A stretch of 64,000 nt of DNA from Erythrobacteraceae bacterium Alg239-R51 (GCA_947331495.1 CAMZOI010000001.1:1302001-1366000), one strand, 5' to 3'. Positions 53,920 through 63,225 are shown, counted from the first letter of the stretch. The notes: generated by a model not told the origin, from the letters alone. Made by a program: numbers and translations.

Positions 53920-53965
53920 GATAAGCCCTTTGATGTGCAAGCTAGCGGCGCAAAAGCGTTTTAGT

Positions 53966-53994
53966 GTTACAGGGTTGCGACAGATATCTGACTT
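53966..53994 (-). promoter_or_regulatory. Pho box upstream of pstS
   Basis: On the minus strand three 7-base units repeat every 11 bases: AAGTCAG, CTGTCGC, CTGTAAC, with 4-base spacers ATAT and AACC. This matches the PhoB-binding consensus of CTGTCAT-type repeats. It ends 47 bases before the pstS ATG, leaving room for a -10 and leader. Confidence 0.8.
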
Positions 53995-54041
53995 TCGAGA
54001 ATCGGCAGGCGATATGTCGACGCGCTCTAACAAGCGAACAG

Positions 54042-55364
54042 TCAGAAATCGACCTGCGCGCGAACACCGAACGCATCAACGCCATATGAAGTATCCCCAC
54101 TGGTGGTCGGGATTACCGCATCGTCATATTCCAGACGTCCGTAATTCACGGCAAACAGGGTGTAATCGGTCGGCTTCCATATAAGCGAAGCGAGATAGCC
54201 ATTCTGCTTTCCGCCCACGACGGTCTTGTCCACAAGGTCGAGATAATCGTACCGCAGGTTGAACTGAATAGCGCCGAAGCCTCCTTCGCCAACCGGGTTC
54301 CTGGGTGTTGTCCGATCGAACTTGCCATCCTTGTACCCACGGCGGTCGTCGGTGAGGAACACGCCAAGTTCCGCATATCCGCCAAAGAAGGTCGGGTCGC
54401 TCAAAGAACCGGGACGATCGACCTCCTGCCAGAACGCTTCCGAGGCAGCGTGGAACCGGCCGGAGATCATTGCTGCCTCCAATCCGTAACCCGTTTCGCT
54501 TTCCGCTTCGAGATTCCCGGTGCTGACAAAACGTTCGGAGGTGAAGTGAACCAGCGGGCGCTGCCGATACCGTATCGTGTCATCGACATCCTGAATATCG
54601 TTGTAGTGTATCGATCCGCCGAAATGCAGTTGTGTTCTGTCGAACTTCGGCATGACAACCAGGCGGCCGTCGAAGCCGTAGTTGCCGTTCGGGGCATCGC
54701 CAAGGTTGTCAGAAAAAACGCCCCCTTGCGCTACAAGCAAATCGTTCGAGAACGTAACCGACGCACCCAGACGCCGTTCGAAACCGAAGGCATCGGTAAA
54801 GGCTGCGCGCTCTATGAACGTCGTGTGCAAGCTGCTCGTCAGCTCTTCCAGCGACTGGAAGTTGTTGTGATGCCCAACGACGACTTCTGCCGGACCATCG
54901 CCATAGGAAAGAATCGCGTCGGCCAGTTCCACTTCGTTGCCGGCAAAATCGATTTCGATCTTGTAGCCAAACCCACCTGGAATATCGCCTGATGCACCCA
55001 ACCGTGCGCGACGTATTTCGCTCGCAAACCCGTCATCGGCTTCGGTCGATGCTGGAGCTTCGGTGAAACCCGCATCGACCATCAGCCTTCCGCGCGGTTT
55101 GAAGCTCCATCCATCGCTTTTGGACAGTGCGGCAACCGGAGCGACGGCCTTTTGCGAATCGACTGTGTTTTTGCCAGTCTCGACAACGGGCGGAGCGACC
55201 GTCAGTTCGGCGGCCAGTTCGTCGATACGCTCAGTCAGCACCCGCACCTGTTCGCGAAGCTCCGCGAGTTCGCTTTCGCCCGAATGATCCTGAGCCTGGA
55301 GCGGAGTGGCGATAAACCCGCCGAACACCGCTACGGCAACCGAGCGGCTTAAAAACCGGTACAT
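54042..55364 (-). CDS. Phosphate/polyphosphate-selective porin (OprO/OprP family)
   Basis: A 440-residue outer-membrane barrel, ATG start eight bases after AAGGGA. A signal peptide ends near TPLQAQ, a coiled-coil (ELAELREQVRVLTERIDELA) follows, then beta strands with alternating aromatic residues (FKPRGRLMVDAGF, IQFNLRYDYLDL) and a terminal phenylalanine (RAQVDF) needed for assembly. OprO/OprP porins admit phosphate or polyphosphate; linkage with the pst genes and a long Pho box support that. Ends 122 bases before pstS. Confidence 0.92.
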   Translation of the reverse strand: MYRFLSRSVAVAVFGGFIATPLQAQDHSGESELAELREQVRVLTERIDELAAELTVAPPVVETGKNTVDSQKAVAPVAALSKSDGWSFKPRGRLMVDAGFTEAPASTEADDGFASEIRRARLGASGDIPGGFGYKIEIDFAGNEVELADAILSYGDGPAEVVVGHHNNFQSLEELTSSLHTTFIERAAFTDAFGFERRLGASVTFSNDLLVAQGGVFSDNLGDAPNGNYGFDGRLVVMPKFDRTQLHFGGSIHYNDIQDVDDTIRYRQRPLVHFTSERFVSTGNLEAESETGYGLEAAMISGRFHAASEAFWQEVDRPGSLSDPTFFGGYAELGVFLTDDRRGYKDGKFDRTTPRNPVGEGGFGAIQFNLRYDYLDLVDKTVVGGKQNGYLASLIWKPTDYTLFAVNYGRLEYDDAVIPTTSGDTSYGVDAFGVRAQVDF

Positions 55365-55387
55365 TTGTTGTTCCCTTGTCACGGAAA

Positions 55388-55435
55388 TGACTATCCGGTG
55401 ACGCCTTTATGACCGGTATATTACGGTTCGATGAC
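55388..55435 (-). promoter_or_regulatory. Extended Pho box upstream of the porin
   Basis: On the plus strand TGAC occurs at 55388, 55399, 55410 and 55432, with TTAC at 55421, all in an exact 11-base register; read on the minus strand these are GTCA units of Pho boxes. Five units in phase suggest two PhoB dimers or more. The unit nearest the gene is 24 bases from the ATG. Confidence 0.75.
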
Positions 55436-55483
55436 ACCATCTTTCGAACGGAATTGCCCCGGCAAAACCACCGCCATGGGCCT

Positions 55484-56665
55484 TCAGTTTTCGGTTTTCG
55501 CGAGGGGAAGCAGCACTTCGACCCGTGTTCCTTCGCCCAGCTTGCTGCTGATATCCAGCCGCCCCCGGTGACGCTCGACAATATGTTTGACGATTGCGAG
55601 ACCAAGACCCGTTCCCCCCGAGGCGCGACTACGACCGGGATCGGTGCGGAAAAACCGCCGGGTCAGTTGGGGTATGTGTTCGGGAGCTATGCCGTCGCCT
55701 CGGTCGGAAACGGTAAGCCGTACCCGGGCCCTTCCCTTGGGATGGAGGCGTACGGTGACAGTTTCATCCGACCGTCCGTATTTGAAAGCATTGTCCACCA
55801 GGTTCCGGACGAGTTGCTCAAGTTGCTGCGCATCGCCGCAGACAAGAAAGGTATCGGAAGCCTCGAAGTCGAGTCGCGAAATCCTGTCAGTTCCCGCTCC
55901 GTCTCGCGCCGCGCTTTCAACGATGGCAGACAGATTGACCTCGTCGTTCGGCAATTCGTGCTTCTCGGCCTCGATACGCGAAAGGGACATCAAATCGCTG
56001 ACAAGAGCTTCCAATCGCTGCGCTTCGCGATGGATGGTCCCGAGAAACTTTTCCCCAACCTTCGGTTCAAGATTGCCGACATCTTCGCGCAGCGTTTCCA
56101 CATAGCCAATGATCGATGCGAGCGGAGTGCGCAGTTCGTGACTGGCATTGGCCACGAAATCGGTATGGGCGCGGCTGATATCGGATTCTGCTGTCTTGTT
56201 GACCAATTCGATAACCGCGACATCATTGTCTAGCTCCTTGCGGTTTATGCGCCAGATATCGCGCCGTCTCGACAGGCCGCGCACGATCGCGCTTCCATCG
56301 CCACCGCTATCCAGCAAGCTGACCGCTTCTGGTTGGCGCAAGGCCATGCGCACATCTTGTCCGACCGCATGGGCACCCAGGAGTTTGCGCGCCATGAGAT
56401 TGGCGATGACCACGCGGTCGCGCTCGGTCACCAGGATGGGGGTTTCCGAATGTTCGATCATCTCGCCCATAGTGTCGCGCGAGAAAGCAGTGTTCTTCGC
56501 TTTCGGCTGAGGTGGGGGTGGCTGGGCACCGACTAGCCACAAGGAACCGCACCACAGGAGAAGGACCGCAACGACCACCATAACGTCGACGCCCGAAACC
56601 AGCAGGGTCGCGCATCCGACCAGAGCCAATATCACTCCGGGAAGAGGCAGGTATCGGCCAAGCAT
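55484..56665 (-). CDS. phoR: Phosphate regulon sensor kinase PhoR
   Basis: A 393-residue membrane histidine kinase: two N-terminal helices (about 8-45), a PAS-like region with ILVTERDRVVIANLMAR, and the kinase core. Phospho-accepting His176 lies in NASHELRTPLAS; then VDNAFKYG, DRGDGIAPEHI and GTGLGLAIVKHIVERHRG. It senses Pst activity through PhoU and phosphorylates PhoB. It is first in the leftward phosphate run and is separated from phoB by six genes, unlike the usual phoBR pair. The gap 56666-56814 shows no gene. Confidence 0.93.
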   Translation of the reverse strand: MLGRYLPLPGVILALVGCATLLVSGVDVMVVVAVLLLWCGSLWLVGAQPPPPQPKAKNTAFSRDTMGEMIEHSETPILVTERDRVVIANLMARKLLGAHAVGQDVRMALRQPEAVSLLDSGGDGSAIVRGLSRRRDIWRINRKELDNDVAVIELVNKTAESDISRAHTDFVANASHELRTPLASIIGYVETLREDVGNLEPKVGEKFLGTIHREAQRLEALVSDLMSLSRIEAEKHELPNDEVNLSAIVESAARDGAGTDRISRLDFEASDTFLVCGDAQQLEQLVRNLVDNAFKYGRSDETVTVRLHPKGRARVRLTVSDRGDGIAPEHIPQLTRRFFRTDPGRSRASGGTGLGLAIVKHIVERHRGRLDISSKLGEGTRVEVLLPLAKTEN

Positions 56666-56814
56666 CGTTGACCGCTTAGCTGCGTCGAAGCGCGCTGGCT
56701 AGCGGCCCGGTAACAGTGATACCTGCCAAAACGACGACGGCGTCCATACAAACACCGGTTCTGCCAACCAGAAGGTATCGCCGGACGGATTGTATTTGAA
56801 GTATGACACCACCG

Positions 56815-56889
56815 TGGTGACCCCTACGGGAATCGAACCCGTGTTTCAGCCGTGAAAGGGCCGCGTCCTAACCGCTAGACGAAGGGGCC
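56815..56889 (-). tRNA. tRNA-Glu (anticodon TTC)
   Basis: A 75-nt cloverleaf on the minus strand: acceptor GGCCCCT paired with AGGGGTC, anticodon loop CTTTCAC (TTC), T-arm ACGGG-TTCGATT-CCCGT and encoded CCA. Confidence 0.97.
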
Positions 56890-56922
56890 AAACCCGTTTG
56901 CGGGTCGGTGGTGTGGCGGGGC

Positions 56923-56950
56923 ACTTAAGGGGCACCGAGCAGGGCGTCAA
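56923..56950 (-). promoter_or_regulatory. Putative promoter of tRNA-Glu
   Basis: On the minus strand TTGACG and TTAAGT are 16 bases apart, with the -10 ending 33 bases before the tRNA. A small hairpin CCCG-TTTG-CGGG (about 56893-56904) lies in the leader. Confidence 0.6.
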
Positions 56951-56972
56951 CCCCAGATCGGACCGGTCCGGC

Positions 56973-58757
56973 CTAGTCGGCCCATGCCGCGTCTTCGAGG
57001 TGAAGTTCAGCCTGTGGACGACTGCCCCAATCATCAATCTTGATCCGTCCGGCAAGCCACAATTTGCGCCCCTGCGAAGCGTGAAGCAATGATTGTCCCA
57101 TTTCGCTTTCGGCGGCACGAAAAGCGATTCCCTTGAAGCTGCGCCCATCATCGCCCGCAGCGATCAACCGGACGTGATCGGTTCCCACGATATCGCACTT
57201 CACCAGCCTTACCGGTCCGACGGCGACCCTTGGTCCGGGCCATCCGACGCCATAAGGTCCGCCGGAATCGAGCGCCTCGACGAGGTCAGGCACAAGTCCG
57301 CCGGGAGCCACGGCGATGTCCAGCAGCATTTCCTGTTTGAGACAGGCCTTGGCAACCTGCGCTTCGAGCGTTTCGTCGAGCCATTCAGAGAAGGCATCGA
57401 GTTTATCGACCGAGACAGTCAGCCCTGCTGCCATTGCATGCCCGCCTCCGGCCAGCAAAAACCCCTCGTCCCGAGCACGGATGATTACGGCCCCGAGATC
57501 GACGCCGGCAATTGAGCGACCGGACCCCTTTCCCTGGCCAGTGGCGCCATCGACCGCGATCACCAAGGCCGGCTTTCCCGTTTTCTCCTTAATGCGACCT
57601 GCAACGATTCCGATCACGCCGGGATGCCAGTTTTCGCCATGAAGGATATGAACGGCCCGGTTGTGCTGGCCTGCAAGCTGATCTTCCGCCGCTGACTGAA
57701 CCTCCGCCTCGATGTCGCGGCGCTCTTCGTTTAGCGTGGAAAGCTGCGCTGCAATGTCGCGAGCCTCGTCTTCGTTCCGCGTGGTGAGAAGCCTCACTCC
57801 CAGCGTAGATTCGCCGACCCGCCCTCCGGCATTGATCCGCGGCCCGAGCGCAAAGCCCAGATCCGAACAACCGGGCGCGCGTTTGAGACGGCTCGCATCG
57901 ATCAGCGCCGACATGCCGATATTGTTGCGCCGGGCCATGACCTTGAGTCCCTGCGCCACGAAGGCGCGGTTCAGTCCATGCAGTGCCGCGACATCGGCGA
58001 CGGTGCCAAGAGCGACCAGATCGAGCAGGCCGAACAGGTCGGGGGCCTGGCGTTTTTCGAAATACCCGCGTTCGCGCAAGGTGCGGACCAGGGCCACTCC
58101 CAACAGAAAAGCCACGCCGACCGCAGCCAGATGCCCGTGGGAGGAGGCCAGGTCATCCTCGTCGAGACGGTTGGGATTGACCAGCGCCACTGCCTTGGGG
58201 AGTTCGGCCGCGCACTTGTGGTGGTCCACCACGATGACATCGATACCCGCATCATGGGCCATTGCGAGCGCTTCATGCGCCATGGCGCCGCAATCCACCG
58301 TTATGACGAGCGTGCTGCCCTGTTCGCCAAGGCGAACCAAGGCCTCGCCCGAGGGTCCGTAACCTTCGAGCAGTCGGTCGGGAATGTAATAGCCTGCCTC
58401 TACGCCGAGATCGCGCAGGAGCCGGATCAGCAAGGCCGAGCTTGTCGCCCCGTCGACATCGTAATCGCCGTAAACGGTGATCCTCTCGTTCGCCAGCACC
58501 GCTTGCGAGATACGCTCGGCGGCGATGTCCATATCCCGGAACGCCGAAGGATCTGGGAGGAAATCACGCAGGGTCGGATTGCGATGCCGGTCGATATCGT
58601 CCCGCTCGACACCGCGCGCGATAAGGAGCTGATCGACAATGTCGGTCCCCGTCCCGATACCGGCACCGAGTTGCATGTTGCCGCCCCGCCAGCGCCACGA
58701 TCGCCCGGTGAGCGAACGGGACACGCCGAAAACATAGTTCAGTGCCTGCGATGCCAT
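56973..58757 (-). CDS. recJ: Single-stranded-DNA exonuclease RecJ
   Basis: A 594-residue 5'-3' exonuclease used in RecF-pathway recombination and repair. DHH-family metal motifs are visible: ITVYGDYDVDGATSSALL, VITVDCG, VIVVDHHKC and NAGGRVGE, and the DHHA1 domain with GSGRSIAGVDLG and GGGHAMAAGLTV. The ATG at 58757 gives the family N-terminus; a longer reading exists upstream. The end abuts the tRNA-Glu promoter region. Identification is secure. Confidence 0.95.
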   Translation of the reverse strand: MASQALNYVFGVSRSLTGRSWRWRGGNMQLGAGIGTGTDIVDQLLIARGVERDDIDRHRNPTLRDFLPDPSAFRDMDIAAERISQAVLANERITVYGDYDVDGATSSALLIRLLRDLGVEAGYYIPDRLLEGYGPSGEALVRLGEQGSTLVITVDCGAMAHEALAMAHDAGIDVIVVDHHKCAAELPKAVALVNPNRLDEDDLASSHGHLAAVGVAFLLGVALVRTLRERGYFEKRQAPDLFGLLDLVALGTVADVAALHGLNRAFVAQGLKVMARRNNIGMSALIDASRLKRAPGCSDLGFALGPRINAGGRVGESTLGVRLLTTRNEDEARDIAAQLSTLNEERRDIEAEVQSAAEDQLAGQHNRAVHILHGENWHPGVIGIVAGRIKEKTGKPALVIAVDGATGQGKGSGRSIAGVDLGAVIIRARDEGFLLAGGGHAMAAGLTVSVDKLDAFSEWLDETLEAQVAKACLKQEMLLDIAVAPGGLVPDLVEALDSGGPYGVGWPGPRVAVGPVRLVKCDIVGTDHVRLIAAGDDGRSFKGIAFRAAESEMGQSLLHASQGRKLWLAGRIKIDDWGSRPQAELHLEDAAWAD

Positions 58758-58837
58758 GTTCGCGTGCCTAGCTGGAACGCGGCCGCTACGAAAGCGCAGG
58801 GCGTTGACAATCGACAGCAAGGCGCGATGTTCTGCTC

Positions 58838-59323
58838 ATGGCAAATGCACTCCTGTTGATTGTCTGGCACAGCCGTACGAGGACGGCCGAAGCGCTTGCC
58901 TCTTCCGCTTTTGAAGGGGCGGGCGACGATGCATGCATGGTTCGCGCACGCGATTGCAATCCGCAAGACATCCTCGAGGCGGAAGGATACCTTTTCGCCT
59001 GCCCGGAAAACCTCGCAACGATGAGCGGGGAGATGAAGGAGATGTTCGACAGGTGTTATTACCCGGTGCTTGGCCGGATCGAAGGGCGGCCTTACGCCAC
59101 GATCATCTCTGCCGGGTCGGACGGTGAAGGCGCTCAGAAACAGCTCGATCGTATCGCCAGGGGTTGGCGACTCAAACGGGTTGCCGAACCGTGGATACAC
59201 AATACCGATGCGCAAACGCCCGAAGAAATACTGGCAGTCAAGCAGGTGACGGAGCGCGAAACCGATCGCGCAAGAGAACTCGGCGAAGGCTTGGCCGAAG
59301 GTTTGCGTTCGGGCATCTTCTGA
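58838..59323 (+). CDS. Flavodoxin-like NAD(P)H-dependent oxidoreductase
   Basis: A 161-residue cytoplasmic flavodoxin-fold protein. LLIVWHSRTRTAEALA fits the FMN-phosphate loop, and GYLFACPENLATMSGEMKEMFDRCYY the flavin-contact region, followed by IISAGSDGEGA. Substrate unknown; small members serve as flavin reductases or electron carriers. Divergent from recJ by 80 bases. It lacks the longer C-terminus of WrbA. Confidence 0.82.
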   Translation: MANALLLIVWHSRTRTAEALASSAFEGAGDDACMVRARDCNPQDILEAEGYLFACPENLATMSGEMKEMFDRCYYPVLGRIEGRPYATIISAGSDGEGAQKQLDRIARGWRLKRVAEPWIHNTDAQTPEEILAVKQVTERETDRARELGEGLAEGLRSGIF

Positions 59324-59350
59324 CATTTGTAGCAAAAAGGCGGGCTTCGG

Positions 59351-60169
59351 TTGATCGTTGCGCCGCCGGGGGGCGGTTCGATTTCGAGCGACACACACAA
59401 GCAGGCGGTCGGGACAAACCAGAACGCGCAACCACGGCTCGTTTTCCTGTTCGGCTCCGGGTCGCGGCCAACTCGCGCGGAAATAGCGGTGGCGTTGGAA
59501 GATGCGTCGGTTGCGGTCGAACATCGCTCGCCAGTAACGTCCAGCAAAAGCAGCGCGTCACCGGACGGATGCGTGGAACTGATCAGTGACGGGTTGGCCT
59601 TCGAGCTCCGGGGAATTCTGCCCGGGGGTCCTGTTGCAACGCCGCCAATTTCTCACCTTTTCAATTGCGACGTGGCGATCGACAGCCAGGGTCACGAGGC
59701 GGTCGCCCTGGTTCCAGGGCCGCATATCGCGGCTGGTGCCGGATCCTTGCCAGTGTTCCGGACCATGATGCGTCTGGGCGCGGTAATCGCGCACTCGCGC
59801 GTCAATATTGCGGCGATATGCTGGACGCCCGCGCGGTCGGCCATAGCGCCGGGCCTGTTCGTGCAAACTATCGATGCATGGCTCTCGGGTGGGCGGTTTC
59901 CATCACTTGGACTGGTTGGTTGTGTCTTCCGGAATGGCGACGGAATGCGGACCGAGGGGCTCGGCTTCTTTACCGGTCGCGAACTGCACGTGTCGGAGGA
60001 ACTGGCGAGCGACAAGGAATTAGCGGCGAGGCTGGTTGCACGGCTCACGCACGAACTGGTTGCGATCGGCCCGCTCGATTCTGCAATCCAGATGCCCGTT
60101 CGCGATGGTGGAACCGTATCGCTCGAACCGCGGTTTTCCAACATCCTCGACGTAAGCCGGGTGACCTAG
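59351..60169 (+). CDS. Unknown protein
   Basis: Reads as 272 residues from TTG at 59351; the first 60 or so residues are low-complexity and the true start may be later. The core (about 100-260) is a compact alpha/beta pattern with VALVPGPHIAAGAGSLPVFR, HSRVNIAAICWTPARS and LGFFTGRELHVSEEL. No signal peptide or membrane helix. It may resemble DUF4261-like proteins, but I do not claim a family. Convergent with the nitronate monooxygenase gene by a 4-base overlap. Confidence 0.65.
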   Translation: MIVAPPGGGSISSDTHKQAVGTNQNAQPRLVFLFGSGSRPTRAEIAVALEDASVAVEHRSPVTSSKSSASPDGCVELISDGLAFELRGILPGGPVATPPISHLFNCDVAIDSQGHEAVALVPGPHIAAGAGSLPVFRTMMRLGAVIAHSRVNIAAICWTPARSAIAPGLFVQTIDAWLSGGRFPSLGLVGCVFRNGDGMRTEGLGFFTGRELHVSEELASDKELAARLVARLTHELVAIGPLDSAIQMPVRDGGTVSLEPRFSNILDVSRVT

Positions 60170-61134
60170 CCAATCGCGTTGGTCAGGGCGCGTTTCGCCT
60201 CTGTATATTCGCGTTCGAGCCGGGCGACGGTCTCTTCCACCGGGGCGCTGCTGGTCACGGTTCCGATTCCCTGTCCCGACCCCCAGATATCCTTCCATGC
60301 CTTGGCCTTGGAATTGCCGCCGCTGCCGAAATTCATCTTGCTCGGATCGCTCTGGGGCAATTCGTCGGGATCGAGGCCCGATGCCTCGATGCTCGAACGA
60401 AGATAGTTGCCGTGAACGCCCGTAAACAGGTTCGTGTAGACTATCCCGTCCGCCCGCCCGTCGACGATGGCATCCTTGTAGCGCTGGTCGGCATTCGCTT
60501 CGCTGCTCGCGATCCAGGGCGATCCGATATACGCGAAATCCGAGCCCATTGCCTGTGCCGCCAGGATCGAGCGTCCATGCGCAATGGAACCGGACAGCGC
60601 CACCAGACCCTCGAACCACCCGCGAATTTCCTGCATCAATGCGAAGGGACTGAGCGTTCCGGCGTGCCCGCCGGCTCCGGCTGCAACGGGGATGAGACCG
60701 GTCGCCCCTTTTTCGATTGCCTTGTGAGCGAAGCGATCATTGATGACATCGTGCAGTGTAATGCCGCCCCAATTCGTCACCGCGTTGAAGACCTCCTCTC
60801 GCGCGCCGAGCGAGGTAATCACCATTGGAACCTGCCATTTGGCGCAGGTCTGCATATCTGCATCGAGGCGATCGTTCGATTTGTGGACGATCTGGTTGAC
60901 CGCGTAAGGGGCCGCCGGACGATCGGGATTGTCGCGGTTGTGGGCGGCGAGTTCTTCGGTAATCTGGTGCAGCCATTCGTCGACCTGCGATTGCGGCCTG
61001 GCATTGAGGGCCGGGAACGCACCGACGATGCCCGCCTTGCATTGCGCGATGACCAACTCCGGCCCCGACACAATGAACAACGGCGATCCGATGACCGGGA
61101 TGCGAAGTTTGTCGAAAGGTGCGGGCAGGCTCAT
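60166..61134 (-). CDS. Nitronate monooxygenase family protein
   Basis: A 322-residue FMN-dependent TIM-barrel enzyme of the 2-nitropropane dioxygenase family, which oxidises alkyl nitronates such as propionate 3-nitronate. Visible are IPVIGSPLFIVSGPELVIAQ near the N-terminus, GATGLIPVAAGAGGHAG for FMN-phosphate binding and AAQAMGSDFAYIGSPWIAS. It may be followed on its transcript by nothing. Some members are enoyl reductases (FabK), but this form fits the monooxygenases better. Confidence 0.87.
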   Translation of the reverse strand: MSLPAPFDKLRIPVIGSPLFIVSGPELVIAQCKAGIVGAFPALNARPQSQVDEWLHQITEELAAHNRDNPDRPAAPYAVNQIVHKSNDRLDADMQTCAKWQVPMVITSLGAREEVFNAVTNWGGITLHDVINDRFAHKAIEKGATGLIPVAAGAGGHAGTLSPFALMQEIRGWFEGLVALSGSIAHGRSILAAQAMGSDFAYIGSPWIASSEANADQRYKDAIVDGRADGIVYTNLFTGVHGNYLRSSIEASGLDPDELPQSDPSKMNFGSGGNSKAKAWKDIWGSGQGIGTVTSSAPVEETVARLEREYTEAKRALTNAIG

Positions 61135-61212
61135 GCAAACGGTCTCCTCGATGCCGAAGAGCGCACGCGTATGGTCAGTCTGTCCATCTGTCGAGGGTGA
61201 CGTTAGGGAAGG

Positions 61213-62274
61213 TCAGGCGGCGGGAAGGACGTGTTCTATATCGTAGATCCGTGCCGCAGTTTCCGCAAACAGGCGGCGTTTTTCATCGTCCGACGCGCCG
61301 CTCGCAAGCCGTTTGAAGGTGTTCCACAGAACAGGATAACTCGCCCCCCAGCGGTCGACCGGATAATTGGATTCGAACATCGCGCGATCCGCCCCGAACG
61401 CCTCGATGCACTCGACAATGTACGGCCCCCACTGTTCGGCGAGCTCCTCGCTGCCACACCCCTTGTCGGGCCCTTCCTCCGGCATTCCGCAGAATGCCAT
61501 CGCCAGACCGCCCAGTTTGACCGAGACGTTGGGACATTCGGCGATCCGGCGGATGTTGCCCTGCCAGCGATTGAAGTTCGCATTCAGCTTTCCGCGGTAG
61601 CTGGCGATATTGAGCGGGGTGCCGCAATGATCGAGGACGATGGTTTGCTCGGGAAATGCCCTGGCAAGCTCGAGAACGTCGTCCAGTTGCGGTTCGAGCA
61701 ACCAGGCATCGAAGGTGAGCCCGTATTGGGAATAGGCGGAGAACCCTTCGCGGAATGATTCTGAAGCATACAGGCCTTCGGGGGCGTGGAAGGGCGGGCC
61801 GAGCACATCCGGATCGGGGTCCCAGGCTGCAGCGTGCCGAATGCCCTTGAAGCGTCCATTGCCTGCGGCAATCAATGCTTCGACGACCGGTTTTACCGCA
61901 TCGCCAAGAGTTAGGTCCGCATGGCCCACGATCGCCGCGCATGGTCGATAGGCACCATACAGGCCGCTGGCGCCTTGCGCCGCGACGCCGTTCACGAACT
62001 CGACTTCGCCGACCGACTTCATGTCGTCATCACGCGAAGCATCGTAGAATGCACCGCATTCCATGAACACGGTACCAACCACATTGTGGCCGCTGTGTGT
62101 ATCGGCGTGCAACTCGTCGAAAGTGTAGTAGGCTGCGCCGGAAATGGCTTCGATGAAGTCGTGCCGCGGCTCCGGGAATGCAGAGACCAAAGGCCGCAGG
62201 TCCCATAAATGGTGGTGGGGATCGACTATGGGCAGGTCCTGTTCGAGGATTTCTTCTTTCAGTTCCTTGTTCAT
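61213..62274 (-). CDS. Amidohydrolase family (TIM-barrel metal-dependent hydrolase)
   Basis: A 353-residue enzyme from the ATG at 62274. The HxH metal motif is in IVDPHHHLWDLRP, with later ligands in LDHCGTPLN and the terminal FESNYPVDRWG. This is the amidohydrolase-2 group that includes lactonases for sugar acids (for example 2-pyrone or L-fuconolactone types). Substrate unknown. A GACCA-CAC-TGGTC dyad 48 bases upstream may be its operator. Confidence 0.87.
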   Translation of the reverse strand: MNKELKEEILEQDLPIVDPHHHLWDLRPLVSAFPEPRHDFIEAISGAAYYTFDELHADTHSGHNVVGTVFMECGAFYDASRDDDMKSVGEVEFVNGVAAQGASGLYGAYRPCAAIVGHADLTLGDAVKPVVEALIAAGNGRFKGIRHAAAWDPDPDVLGPPFHAPEGLYASESFREGFSAYSQYGLTFDAWLLEPQLDDVLELARAFPEQTIVLDHCGTPLNIASYRGKLNANFNRWQGNIRRIAECPNVSVKLGGLAMAFCGMPEEGPDKGCGSEELAEQWGPYIVECIEAFGADRAMFESNYPVDRWGASYPVLWNTFKRLASGASDDEKRRLFAETAARIYDIEHVLPAA

Positions 62275-62321
62275 TTCCGGTGTCTCCCCGTTTGGCCGTC
62301 CAGGTGCAATTTTTATTGGTG

Positions 62322-62334
62322 GACCACACTGGTC
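62322..62334. promoter_or_regulatory. Putative operator before the amidohydrolase gene
   Basis: GACCA-CAC-TGGTC is a 5-base-arm inverted repeat inside a richer TGGT/ACCA context (TTGGTGGACCA just before), the shape of GntR-family sites. The remaining 62275-62488 spacer upstream of pyrH shows nothing else clear. Confidence 0.4.
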
Positions 62335-62488
62335 AACGGTCTGGCAAGTAAAACAAGACAGGTTAAGTGACGGCCGGAAGGTTCCCGTGACGTCGCGCCA
62401 TAGCAAAAAGCCTTTCTCCTTTGCGCAGGTCCTTCATCATCGCTAAGGACGCGCAACCCGTTCCCGCAACATGGATTCTCCTTAGCCG

Positions 62489-63214
62489 ATGGCCGTTCCC
62501 GAAATGAAACGCGTGCTGCTCAAGCTGTCGGGCGAGGTCCTGATGGGAGATCAGCCTTTCGGGATCGATCCCGCGTTCGTCACCGAACTGGCCAGGGAAG
62601 TGAAAGCGGCGAAGGACCAGGGCCTGGAAATCTGTCTTGTGATCGGTGGCGGAAATATCTTCCGAGGAATGGCTGGCGCGGCGCAGGGTATGGACCGGGC
62701 GCAGGCAGATTACATGGGCATGCTGGCGACCGTAAAGAACGCACTGGCAATGCAAAGCGCTCTGGAACAGATCGGTGTGGCGACACGTGTGCAAAGCGCT
62801 ATCCAGATGGATCAGGTGTGCGAACCCGTGATCCGTCGCCGCGCCGAACGGCACCTGGAAAAAGGGCGGATCGTCATATTCGCCGCGGGCGTCGGCGCGC
62901 CTTATTTTACCACCGATACAGGCGCGGCGCTTCGTGCTGCTGAAATGAAGTGCGACGCTTTGCTGAAAGGCACCAGCGTCGATGGCGTGTATGACAGCGA
63001 TCCGAAGAAAAACCCCGATGCGAAACGCTTCGACACGGTAAGTTACGATCGCGTTCTTGCCGACAATCTGAAGGTCATGGACGCCAGTGCCGTGGCCCTG
63101 TGCCGCGACAACAACATTCCGATCGTCGTGTTCTCGATCCGCGAAAAGGGCAATCTGGCCCGCGTTCTCGCGGGCGAAGGAACGCAGACGGTCGTGCAGA
63201 ACGACGCCAATTAA
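62489..63214 (+). CDS. pyrH: UMP kinase
   Basis: Phosphorylates UMP to UDP; hexameric, essential. The 241 residues show [65 protein letters not shown] and [18 protein letters not shown], all conserved in the amino-acid-kinase-fold PyrH. It precedes frr by 11 bases, as in most bacteria. The start ATG at 62489 is used; another Met five codons in is possible. Confidence 0.97.
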   Translation: MAVPEMKRVLLKLSGEVLMGDQPFGIDPAFVTELAREVKAAKDQGLEICLVIGGGNIFRGMAGAAQGMDRAQADYMGMLATVKNALAMQSALEQIGVATRVQSAIQMDQVCEPVIRRRAERHLEKGRIVIFAAGVGAPYFTTDTGAALRAAEMKCDALLKGTSVDGVYDSDPKKNPDAKRFDTVSYDRVLADNLKVMDASAVALCRDNNIPIVVFSIREKGNLARVLAGEGTQTVVQNDAN

Positions 63215-63225
63215 GAGGAAGTCCC

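Noticed and set aside
62471-62485. Four-codon upstream frame (ATG to TAG) directly before pyrH
   Set aside because: No ribosome-binding site of its own; very short frames occur by chance.
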